24,632 nt of DNA from JBBDIO01 sp040880365 (GTDB lineage Bacteria > Chloroflexota > Anaerolineae > Caldilineales > Caldilineaceae): assembly GCA_040880365.1 (NCBI GenBank), contig JBBDIO010000164.1, positions 1-24,632 of the forward strand, written 5' to 3'. How positions within the stretch are numbered: position 1 is the first letter of the stretch; each line of letters starts with the position of its first letter. Below the pieces are notes generated by a model. It was not told the DNA's origin, made no database searches, and saw nothing but the letters and a program-made list of their open reading frames with translations. Below are positions 7,620 to 16,200 of the stretch, piece by piece. The position numbers were made by a program, and so were the translations under genes.

Positions 7620-9296
7620 TTAGCTGTCGCGCCCGGTAGCATCGCGGCTGCGCCACCACAGAAGGCCAAAGCTGGCGGCAATTGCCATGAAACTCCACTG
7701 GAGCCAGGTCAACAGGTCTGGGGTGCTGGCAGCATCTGCGCCTGCATCTGCGGCTGGGTCTTCAGCTATGTCTGCGGCCACATTTTCGTCTGCATCTGGA
7801 CCCGATACAGAATCATCCGCAGCAACATCCACAGGCGCATCCGCAGATTCTTCGACTGGATCGCTAGTGGGCGGGTCAGGAAGGATCGCGACGCGTTCGC
7901 CCTGTGTCGGTTCGGGGCTTTCTGGTTCGGCTATATCCGAGTCAGTGACATCAGCTTCAGCACCGTCCGATTCATCCTTTGCCGCCTGGGTGATTGCCGC
8001 CTGGTCGATTTCGGCCTGGGCGGTTGTTGCCGGGTTTGCACTTTCCACATCGGCAGTGATGCGGGCCTCGGTTGCCGGTTCTTCTTCCTCTTCCGCTGTT
8101 TCCACCATTGCGGCGCGCGCGGCGGGAGCCGCTTCCGCAGACGTTTCTTCTTCTACAGGCAAGTCTTCGGTGATCGCAGGCGATGCCATGAGCGCCGCCG
8201 GATTGGTGGGAGGGATGGCGCCGGGTGGATCGTCGGACCCGCCCCCGCCCATGCCGGTGCCATCTCCGCCGCTCATGGTTGGGGCTTGTCCGTGGAGTAG
8301 CTGGGGCGCGTCGGCGTCACCAAAGCCGCCTTCGCCAATGTCGTCTTCTGGGGCTTCTTCTGCGACATCCCCTTCGGCAATGGCTTCTTCTGCGGCAAGC
8401 GGGGCCATGTCGGCTTCCAGTGTGCCGGCCTCGGCATTTGGCGCGACGTTTTCCAGCGTGTCGGGTGTGCCTAGTGGGGGCATGGCCCGTGCCAGCGCGA
8501 TTTCTTCGCCCGCGGCTTCTTCCGGCATTTCGTCTTCCAGCATTTCTTCCGAAGCCGCCTGGCTTTGCACACTGGCTTCGGGCATTGCGTCGGCACTGTC
8601 TTCCTCATTTTCTTCGACTGCCAGCGTATCCATAGCCATGTCGGCGGCAGCTGTCTCGTCACCGGCGGTGCTGTCCGACTCCATTTCCGCCGCTACGCTG
8701 TCGGATGAGGCGGGCGCAGACGCCGATTCCTGTTGCATGACGACCAGGGCCGGTGAGGCGGGGGAAGACGGTTGTATGAGCAGCGATTCGGCCCCGGCAA
8801 CAAAGATTGCCAGCACCAGACTCGCAGTAGCCAGATTGCGCAACATGGGATTGCCGCCCTGCCAAAACGCGCGCCAGCGCGCCTGCCAGCCCGGGGGCTG
8901 TGCGGTGGCATCGGGCGTAGCTGTGGCTGGGGGAATGCCGATGGCTGTGGCTGTGCCTGTTGGCGTGCTCATCGCCGCGGAAACAGTTCCCCCTGGAGCC
9001 TGGTTGCGGCGGCGGGCTGTGGCCTGACGCCGGGCAGCCGTAATATCGCCGACCATGCTCTCATCCAGCAGAAACGAACGTTTGGGCGCAAGGTAGGGCA
9101 GGTTGCTGAGGAGTTGCACGGTTTGGCGCAGGGATTCCAGACGCCACGCGATTTTTGCATCGGCGGCAACGGCGGCTTCGACCAATTCGCGCTCGTGACG
9201 GGCTAGATCGTCATCGAGGTAGGCCGAAAGCAACTCATCGGTTATCTGGCTATACTGAAATGATTTCATGCGATACTTTTCACGGCTTCGGAACAT
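7620..9296 (-). CDS. Anti-sigma factor-like membrane protein with long acidic outer region
   Basis: The gene starts 22 bp after the ECF sigma gene on the same strand, the usual place of its antagonist. Residues 17-62 (ITDELLSAYLDDDLARHERELVE...) resemble the short sigma-binding helices of zinc-less anti-sigma domains. A membrane span lies at about 151-175 (NLATASLVLAIFVAGAESLLI). Some 350 residues follow that are extremely rich in Glu, Ala, Asp and Ser. A second span lies near the C-terminus (LLTWLQWSFMAIAASFGLLWW) with a short charged tail. The acidic part is probably outside the cell. An in-frame ATG at 9269 is an equally possible start, as neither has a good Shine-Dalgarno. The sensed signal is unknown. 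Confidence 0.78.
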   Translation of the reverse strand: MFRSREKYRMKSFQYSQITDELLSAYLDDDLARHERELVEAAVAADAKIAWRLESLRQTVQLLSNLPYLAPKRSFLLDESMVGDITAARRQATARRRNQAPGGTVSAAMSTPTGTATAIGIPPATATPDATAQPPGWQARWRAFWQGGNPMLRNLATASLVLAIFVAGAESLLIQPSSPASPALVVMQQESASAPASSDSVAAEMESDSTAGDETAAADMAMDTLAVEENEEDSADAMPEASVQSQAASEEMLEDEMPEEAAGEEIALARAMPPLGTPDTLENVAPNAEAGTLEADMAPLAAEEAIAEGDVAEEAPEDDIGEGGFGDADAPQLLHGQAPTMSGGDGTGMGGGGSDDPPGAIPPTNPAALMASPAITEDLPVEEETSAEAAPAARAAMVETAEEEEEPATEARITADVESANPATTAQAEIDQAAITQAAKDESDGAEADVTDSDIAEPESPEPTQGERVAILPDPPTSDPVEESADAPVDVAADDSVSGPDADENVAADIAEDPAADAGADAASTPDLLTWLQWSFMAIAASFGLLWWRSRDATGRDS

Positions 9297-9318
9297 GACA
9301 CATGCGCGGCAATTGGCG

Positions 9319-9987
9319 CTATGTGTTCTTAGGACGCAATGGTGAGGGCAATAGTTCCGGCTGTTGGAGTAGAAACTCGCGGAGCTTGGCGCGTGCGCGG
9401 TTGATGCGCGATTTCACCGTACCCATCGGCTGGTTGGTGATCTCGGCAATCTCATCGTAGGCATAGCCATGCACATCGCACAACACCAACACAAGCCGCT
9501 GCTCTTCGGGCAGGGCTTGAATCCCCAGCTCGATGTGTGCGCTCAATTCGCGGCGTTCTACATACTCCTGGGGGCTTTCGGCTTTGTCGACCAGATGCGT
9601 GGCGGGGCCGTCTTCGGTGGCTTCTTCTTCCAGGCTCTCGGAGATATACCGCTTCTGGACACGCAGCACGTCGTAGCAGGTGTTGACGACAATGCGCATG
9701 AGCCAGCTTTTGAACTGTCCCCCGCGAAAGGTTTCCAGGGCGCGATAGGCTTTGATGAAGCTATCCTGCACTGCGTCTTCTGCCACATCCTCGCGTTGCA
9801 ACATCCGGTAGGCCACGCTATAGGCCATCCGCTGGTATTTAATCACCAATTCGTTGAACGCATCCAGATCGCCTTCCAGCGCATGCGTGATCGCATGTTG
9901 CTCTTCGGGCGGCAAATGCACAAGCGACAGCTCAGTCAAAGTCCGGTTCGTTTCACCTGTTGTCAAACACCCCAAATTTGACATCAT
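9319..9987 (-). CDS. ECF-type RNA polymerase sigma factor
   Basis: With the chosen start the protein has 222 residues. Sigma region 2 is seen at about 38-108: EGDLDAFNELVIKYQRMAYSVAYRML, then EDVAEDAVQDSFIKAYRAL and FKSWLMRIVVNTCYDVLR. Region 4 is at about 148-206: LPEEQRLVLVLCDVHGYAYDEIAEI, then MGTVKSRINRARAKLRE. Such factors direct transcription of stress or envelope genes and are held inactive by the anti-sigma encoded next to them. The frame is open further upstream to 10143, but that part does not look coding, so the ATG at 9987 is preferred; its ribosome site is weak. A 9-bp inverted repeat lies just upstream. Confidence 0.92.
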   Translation of the reverse strand: MMSNLGCLTTGETNRTLTELSLVHLPPEEQHAITHALEGDLDAFNELVIKYQRMAYSVAYRMLQREDVAEDAVQDSFIKAYRALETFRGGQFKSWLMRIVVNTCYDVLRVQKRYISESLEEEATEDGPATHLVDKAESPQEYVERRELSAHIELGIQALPEEQRLVLVLCDVHGYAYDEIAEITNQPMGTVKSRINRARAKLREFLLQQPELLPSPLRPKNT

Positions 9988-10104
9988 TTTACCAGTACTC
10001 AACGGATGTCCCAATGCGTGCATCGCCTTTGCACATCCGTTACAGGGTATGGGCCGCGTACAAGCTGTGATACAAGCTGTGGCAGCGCATTTGTTGCGCC
10101 ATAT

Positions 10105-10133
10105 TTGACGGTAGGGGCGGCAATCGGTATACT
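10105..10133 (+). promoter_or_regulatory. Promoter of the tRNA-Leu gene
   Basis: TTGACG (10105-10110), exactly 17 bp, then TATACT (10128-10133) is a near-consensus sigma-70 promoter. The transcript should start near 10140, giving a leader of about 50 bases before the tRNA. Confidence 0.85.
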
Positions 10134-10188
10134 GACCCGACAATTCGATAGGAATGCTTTATCTTTTTGTGACAGATTGCCACAGATT

Positions 10189-11073
<885 letters not shown>

Positions 11074-12732
11074 ATGGTCAAAATTGGTCAATTGCGTATG
11101 TTAATCAAGATGGTGCAATACCCCACAGGTCATCCTTCTGGCGCAGTATCCACTGTTTCCCTTTCTACAATATCCACAAAATCAGCGTTTACCGGCGCAC
11201 CGGGCCATGCAGACTCTGCTGTGGTTGGGTTGGGGCGCATTCGGCGCGTCGCGCAACTGGCGCTGCTGAGTGTGCTGCTGCTGATTCTGGCGGCGTGTGG
11301 GCCGGAAAGCGGATCTGCTACCGAAGCGGTGGATCAGGAGGCCGAGGCGTTGCGCATTGCATCGGCCTATGCCGAATCGGGCGATGCGAGCCGCGCGCGC
11401 ATCGATCTGCAGGCGATTGAAGTGGCGAATCCGCCTCAATGGCTGTTGCTTTTGGCAGAAGAATTTATCGCTAGCGGCGAAGACCCGGGCGAGACGCAGG
11501 CGTTGGTGCAACTGTCGGTGGGGTTGGGTCTGCAATCGGGCGCGGTGCTCGAATATGCGCGGCAACACAACCTGTTCACCGCCGCGCCACAACCCACTTT
11601 CGAAGTGGTGCAACCCAGCGGCAGCAATGTGATTGCCCTGGAGCCTGCCCCGCGTGAGGCAGAGCCGGAAGCGGCAGTTGCGGCAGAGGATATTCCAGAA
11701 GATAGCGCGGAAGAAGTGGTCCCTGCCCCGGATGCCCCTCAAGCCCCTGAAGCCGAGGAGATGCCGGAAGAAGCGGACGCAGCAATTGAAGATTCTGACG
11801 CAGTTACCGAAGTTGTTACCGAGGCCGTGACCGAGGCCGTGACCGAGGCCGTGACCGAGGCCGTGACCGCGACAGAAGAGACTGCACCCGTTGTCGTGTT
11901 AGAGCCTACGCCGCCGCCGCCGCCGGACCCCATGATCCAGACCACAAATGCGTTGAATGTGCGCGGTGGACCCGGCACCGATTATCCGGTCGTGGGCGCA
12001 CTGCAAACGGGCGCACAGGCCAATATCATCGCCAAAAATCCCCAGTCCGACTGGTGGCAGGTGAGCATTGCCAACGGGCAGCAGGGCTGGGTCTATGGCC
12101 CGCTGGTGACGACATCGGGCGACACTTCGACAATTGCCGTGGCTGCCAATATTCCCGCGCCACCGCCGACTCCGGTGCCTGCGCCGGTGGTAGAAGCGCC
12201 GCCCGCAGAAGAAGCGCCGCCTGCGCCGGAAGCACAGCCCGAACAACCGCAGGATGATACGCCGCCCGCGTCGGAAGGCCCTCATTTCCGCATGGTGGAA
12301 AGACGGTTATGGGATGTATATGAAAATGGGGGACGCCTGGACGGGCCTTCGGTTATTTGTGGCGAAAAGCATGAATTGTTTGTCAACGTCATCGACGCCA
12401 ATGGCAGTCGAATCAATGGGGTGCGAATAGACGGTCTGGGCAATGAGAGCCATGTAACGGGCGACCAGGGCAAAGGCGACGGTGTGGTGGAATTCATTTT
12501 GTGGAGCGGGCAGGAAGTGCGGGTCGGGCGCGACAATGACGGTCGCGAGGCCCAAAGCGACTTGGCTGCCGGTTTGACCACGAATCCGGGCGGGATTTCG
12601 CACGAAGATTTGATCCAGGGGCAATTCTGCACCGACGAGGAAAGTTGCCGTCAGTTTGCCACACCTGCGAATCAGGCACCGGGCTGTCTGGGCCATTTTA
12701 GCTGGACTGTGACTTTTCAGCGCAACTACTAG
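11074..12732 (+). CDS. Lipoprotein with bacterial SH3 domain and C-terminal beta-like domain
   Basis: The protein appears to be a membrane-anchored lipoprotein: RRVAQLALLSVLLLILAACG ends in the lipobox LAAC near residue 73. The start is uncertain. ATGs at 11074, 11098 and 11110 and a GTG at 11221 are in frame, and none has a clear ribosome site. After the anchor come a helical part (about 80-170), an acidic Pro/Ala/Glu linker with TEAV repeats, and a bacterial SH3 domain at about 289-352 (LNVRGGPGTDYPVVGAL, then WWQVSIANGQQGWVYG). A Pro-rich linker and a domain at about 402-552 with four Cys follow. That last domain resembles the end of the next gene's product. SH3 domains of this kind often bind cell-wall material. 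The gene is probably partner to its neighbour. Confidence 0.83.
   Translation: MVKIGQLRMLIKMVQYPTGHPSGAVSTVSLSTISTKSAFTGAPGHADSAVVGLGRIRRVAQLALLSVLLLILAACGPESGSATEAVDQEAEALRIASAYAESGDASRARIDLQAIEVANPPQWLLLLAEEFIASGEDPGETQALVQLSVGLGLQSGAVLEYARQHNLFTAAPQPTFEVVQPSGSNVIALEPAPREAEPEAAVAAEDIPEDSAEEVVPAPDAPQAPEAEEMPEEADAAIEDSDAVTEVVTEAVTEAVTEAVTEAVTATEETAPVVVLEPTPPPPPDPMIQTTNALNVRGGPGTDYPVVGALQTGAQANIIAKNPQSDWWQVSIANGQQGWVYGPLVTTSGDTSTIAVAANIPAPPPTPVPAPVVEAPPAEEAPPAPEAQPEQPQDDTPPASEGPHFRMVERRLWDVYENGGRLDGPSVICGEKHELFVNVIDANGSRINGVRIDGLGNESHVTGDQGKGDGVVEFILWSGQEVRVGRDNDGREAQSDLAAGLTTNPGGISHEDLIQGQFCTDEESCRQFATPANQAPGCLGHFSWTVTFQRNY
11809..11868. repeat. 12-bp in-frame tandem repeat coding TEAV
   Basis: GAGGCCGTGACC is repeated four times exactly at 11821-11868, after one diverged copy at 11809-11820. 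It sits inside the acidic linker of the lipoprotein and can change length without shifting frame. Confidence 0.95.
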
Positions 12733-12770
12733 CCTGCCAGCTAGTCTACTGGGGGCGGATCTTAAATTTC

Positions 12771-12806
12771 CGCAGGCGTGGCACTGTGCATTATGTCACG
12801 CCTGCG
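12771..12806. terminator. Stem-loop after the lipoprotein gene, possible terminator
   Basis: The 10-bp perfect arms are separated by 16 bases. The stem begins 38 bp after the stop codon. It has no strong T run behind it, so a terminator role is only likely, and an operator or mRNA-end stabilising role is possible. Confidence 0.4.
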
Positions 12807-13188
12807 ACTGGCATTTTCCCACGCCAACCGCGTATACACTCGAGAATCCAGGGGGCGGTTGACAAATTGTTGTCGCCAGTAGATAGCCTCCAAATGGGGA
12901 CGTGCCCGGTAGATGCCGGGACGCTCTGTTTGTATGGCCGTTTGCAGAACTCTCGGTTTGTGTGATAACAATGTTGTATTATCGTTTAGAAGTTATATGA
13001 AGGGTAGTGCAATCGCCTATTCTCAAATGGGCAATTGCGCGCTATACTAACATTACATGTTGCTAAATATACTGCACAACTCACCACAGCATAATCGGGC
13101 TTGTCATCGAGCCGGATTACACCTTGCCGGATCGAGCCGTTTTTCCGGGCAATACGGTGACTTGCAAGCAATCACTATAACCTTCGGC

Positions 13189-13195
13189 AAGGAGG
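13189..13195 (+). promoter_or_regulatory. Shine-Dalgarno site for a GTG start
   Basis: AAGGAGG, four bases before the GTG at 13200. It is one of the best ribosome sites in the window and fixes the start of the long gene that follows. Confidence 0.85.
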
Positions 13196-13199
13196 ATTC

Positions 13200-16082
13200 G
13201 TGAAGGCAGAATTCATCAAATTTGCCCCGGCCTTTACAGGGCTTACCGACGAAGATCGAGAAGTTCTGGCAGCCGGATTTGAAGAAGGAAAGTTACCCGC
13301 CAGCACGTCGCTGATCAAAGCCGGAGATGCGGCAGAAGCCATGTTTCTGGTGGGGCAGGGGTTTGTGAGCCTGACTTCATCCACAGGACAGTCGCTGGCG
13401 ACGCTGGGTCCGGGCAGCCTGATTGGTGATACCGGGCTTTTTCGCGCCGATAAGTATGATGTCACCGCGCAATCGCTTTCGGAACTTGAATATTGGCAAC
13501 TGAGCGACGCCAAACTGCGCACCCTGATCATTCAGCACCCGCAGATTGGTCTGAAGCTGAGCCAGAATTTCGGCACGTTGCTGGCACAGATGAGCGATTA
13601 TCTGGTGCAACGTCTGAGCCGTACCACCGAGTTGGGTAGTCTGCCCCAGCATACATTGCAGGCAATGGCAACCAAACTCAAGCCCGAAAAAGCGTCTCCG
13701 GGGCAAGAATTATTCCGCGCCGGCGATGCGCCGGTGGGTGTCTATCTACTGGAAATGGGCGAGATCGAGCTTACGCCCGAAGATGGTGATGAGGACCGCC
13801 GTGTCTTGAAGCCCGGCGCGGTCTTCGATGCGTTGCCGCTGTTGGCGGGCAAATCCTATTCCTATGACGCCATTGCCACCGAAGCCAGCTTGCTGTGGTT
13901 GTTGCCGGTCGAGCACTTCCAGCAGGTCAGCGCACAATTTCCGGCGTTGCGCCGGGGTTTGGCGCGGACGGCACGGTCGAGTCTTAGCCGCAGCGACCAG
14001 GCCCATGCTATCAATCTGTTGGCTCAGGTGCCGATTTTTGAAGAGATCCCCTCCCATGCCTTGCAGGATGTGGCCGCGCGTTTGGTGTTGCGCCATGTGC
14101 CGGCGGGCGAGCGCGTCTATATGATGGGCGATCTGGGTGATGGTCTTTATCTGATTGAAAATGGCGAAGTCGAATTAACTTCGGAAAACAGTTCGGGCGT
14201 GCTGGAAGAATTGGCGCGCGTCGGCCCCAATGGCTATTTTGGCGAGCGCGGACTGGCGACGGGGCAAATTCGCAACGAAGATGCCACCTCTGTGCGCAAT
14301 ACCAACGTATGGGTGTTGCCCAAAATTGAAGTAGAACGTCTGGCCGATCAATATCCTTCGGTGCGCAGCGCAATCTCTCAACAGATTGTACCGGTTGCGC
14401 CCGCGCTGGTGGAAGAGGATACAGACGAAGACCGTTTCCGCCAGTTTGCCCTCTTTGCCGATTTGGGAAGCACCGAACTGGCCGCGGTTATTGCCTGTCT
14501 GCAACCTACCCGCTATCGCGAAGGTGAACAGATCTACCGCTCGACCAGCCCGGCAGATATGCTCTTTCTGTTGGAAGAGGGTCAGGTGCGCATCCAGACG
14601 TTGTCGGGCAGCAGTTGGGTGTTGGGCGCGGGGGATACATTTGGCGAACGCGCCTTGCTCACCAATCAGCCCCACAACGCCACCGCCATCGCCGAATCGG
14701 ATGCGAATGTCTGGACATTGAGCAAAGACGATTTTGATACGCTCATGAACCAGTATCCGAGCCTGGCGATTGGCCTGAGCCGTTTATTGAGCCAACGCCT
14801 GGCCGAAATGAACAGCGGCGAGGATTATCGAAGCAGCAACCGCGCGCCGCAAGGGCAGGAGCAGTATGGCCGCGAGCGCTATGCGCCGCCGAGCCAGCCC
14901 GAGGCCGAACTCTATGATGATCCCTGTGATCAGGAGCAATATGCTCAACCGGGTCAGCAATATGGGCAGCCGGGCGCGCCGGGTCAGAGTCGTTATGACG
15001 ATTATGACGAAGACGAAGAGGCCGCATATGTGCCTGCGGCGCAGGTGGCAGGCGCGGCCAACATGCCCCGCCGCCGCTATCAGGGCGCGACGGTAGAAAC
15101 CCACGGCAGATCTGCCGGTGGTGGACAAGGTGGCGGACAAGGTCAACGCCCTGCCAACCGCGGCAATAGCAGCGGGGGCGGGATTGGCGCATGGTTCAGC
15201 AATATGACCACCTTTGGCAAGGTGCGGCTGGCGATTTTGGTGTTGCTGGTGATCTGGCTGTTGGGCATCGTCGCCCCCTATCTCATCTTCACACTGATTC
15301 GCGGGACAGCCGGCACCACCGATACGCCGACCGAACTGGTGTCCAATTCCAATATTATGCGGGCAATCAATGCCGTCTATGCGATGGGCAGCTATGAACT
15401 GGCCCAAAGCGATACCCAGTTGGCGCAGACGCTGGCAATGGCCGACCAGCAGGTAGGCCCTACGCCCACCTATACCCCGCGGCCGACCCATACACCGATC
15501 CCGACCAATACACCCTTGCCGACGCCGACGTTTACGCCGGTGCCTACGGCCACACCCACCGAACCGCCGCCTGCGCCGGTAGTACAGCGCGCCGCGCCCG
15601 CGCCGGTTGCACCCCAGCCTGAACCTGAACCCGAACCCGAACCCCAGGTACAGGCTGCTTCGGTCGCCGCACGCGCCTGGGATCCGCGCCTGGATCTGCT
15701 CAATGTGCGTGTAGAAGATGCGTCTGTCGAGCCGGGACAGCCCTATTTCCGTCTGGTGGAAGCGATCTGGCAGGATGAGAAAGAGGCAGGCGGACGTCAC
15801 CATATCTTTGTCGAAGTGATGGACGAAAACGGCAATCGTATGGTAGGCCATCCGGTCACAGTCTATTGGGGTGATGGTTCGTATACCGGCAATACTGAAG
15901 ACAAGAACCCGCCCGATTACGCCTTTAACTACCAGATGTATGCGGCAGGCAATGCGTATAACGTTAAGGTAGAAGGCTTGCCCAGCGACGTATTGCTGGG
16001 TATCGGCATGGGTGATATTGAAAACCCGCGCTGGGGGATTCATACCAGCGTGCTGCTCACCTATCAGAAAGCGATCCGCTAG
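13200..16082 (+). CDS. Membrane protein with four cyclic-nucleotide-binding-like domains and an outer C-terminal domain
   Basis: The 960-residue protein has four cNMP-binding-fold domains in the first 550 residues, an unstructured Gln/Tyr/Pro/Gly stretch (about 545-670), one membrane span (about 676-702), a short helical part, a Thr-Pro spacer (about 753-800), a Pro-Glu stretch, and a C-terminal domain (about 820-960). By topology the cNMP domains are cytoplasmic and the C-terminal domain is outside. The phosphate-binding cassette looks complete only in domain 3 (FGERGL with E349, and R358 before DAT). Domain 4 has E483 but H492 in the Arg place. Domains 1 and 2 lack both. No DNA-binding, kinase or channel domain is seen. 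It may carry an internal nucleotide signal to the cell surface, or it may be structural; this is inference. Confidence 0.88.
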   Translation: MKAEFIKFAPAFTGLTDEDREVLAAGFEEGKLPASTSLIKAGDAAEAMFLVGQGFVSLTSSTGQSLATLGPGSLIGDTGLFRADKYDVTAQSLSELEYWQLSDAKLRTLIIQHPQIGLKLSQNFGTLLAQMSDYLVQRLSRTTELGSLPQHTLQAMATKLKPEKASPGQELFRAGDAPVGVYLLEMGEIELTPEDGDEDRRVLKPGAVFDALPLLAGKSYSYDAIATEASLLWLLPVEHFQQVSAQFPALRRGLARTARSSLSRSDQAHAINLLAQVPIFEEIPSHALQDVAARLVLRHVPAGERVYMMGDLGDGLYLIENGEVELTSENSSGVLEELARVGPNGYFGERGLATGQIRNEDATSVRNTNVWVLPKIEVERLADQYPSVRSAISQQIVPVAPALVEEDTDEDRFRQFALFADLGSTELAAVIACLQPTRYREGEQIYRSTSPADMLFLLEEGQVRIQTLSGSSWVLGAGDTFGERALLTNQPHNATAIAESDANVWTLSKDDFDTLMNQYPSLAIGLSRLLSQRLAEMNSGEDYRSSNRAPQGQEQYGRERYAPPSQPEAELYDDPCDQEQYAQPGQQYGQPGAPGQSRYDDYDEDEEAAYVPAAQVAGAANMPRRRYQGATVETHGRSAGGGQGGGQGQRPANRGNSSGGGIGAWFSNMTTFGKVRLAILVLLVIWLLGIVAPYLIFTLIRGTAGTTDTPTELVSNSNIMRAINAVYAMGSYELAQSDTQLAQTLAMADQQVGPTPTYTPRPTHTPIPTNTPLPTPTFTPVPTATPTEPPPAPVVQRAAPAPVAPQPEPEPEPEPQVQAASVAARAWDPRLDLLNVRVEDASVEPGQPYFRLVEAIWQDEKEAGGRHHIFVEVMDENGNRMVGHPVTVYWGDGSYTGNTEDKNPPDYAFNYQMYAAGNAYNVKVEGLPSDVLLGIGMGDIENPRWGIHTSVLLTYQKAIR

Positions 16083-16126
16083 CCCCGTTTGGCGGCAGAT
16101 GGCTTGAATGACACAAGCATGTAACA

Positions 16127-16161
16127 AAAAAGGATGGAGCCGTAGCGGCTTCATCCTTTTT
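16127..16161. terminator. Bidirectional Rho-independent terminator
   Basis: Arms 16127-16142 and 16146-16161 pair over 16 positions with one G-T wobble around a TAG loop, with A and T tracts on the outer sides. It lies between the convergent cNMP-domain gene (+) and the clan CD-like gene (-). Confidence 0.92.
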
Positions 16162-16200
16162 GATTGGGCTATTTCGTTTATAGACGGATACTGGCGAAGA

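Larger units (their letters stand above)
12733..13199. other. Intergenic region between the two large envelope genes
   Basis: About 470 bp. It contains a hairpin with perfect 10-bp arms, CGCAGGCGTG (12771-12780) and CACGCCTGCG (12797-12806), shortly after the lipoprotein stop. A smaller CCCGG/CCGGG hairpin lies at 12905-12920. Two TATACT boxes (13043-13048 and 13068-13073) could be -10 elements for the downstream gene, but good -35 boxes are not seen. A 69-codon frame on the minus strand is not convincing. Confidence 0.5.

Noticed and set aside
7687..9027. 446-codon open frame on the + strand rich in Ser and Ala
   Set aside because: It is the antisense shadow of the Glu/Ala-rich anti-sigma gene; the composition follows directly from its codons and no domain or ribosome site is present.
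12762..12971. 69-codon open frame on the minus strand
   Set aside because: Overlaps both hairpins in the intergenic region and shows no coding signature.
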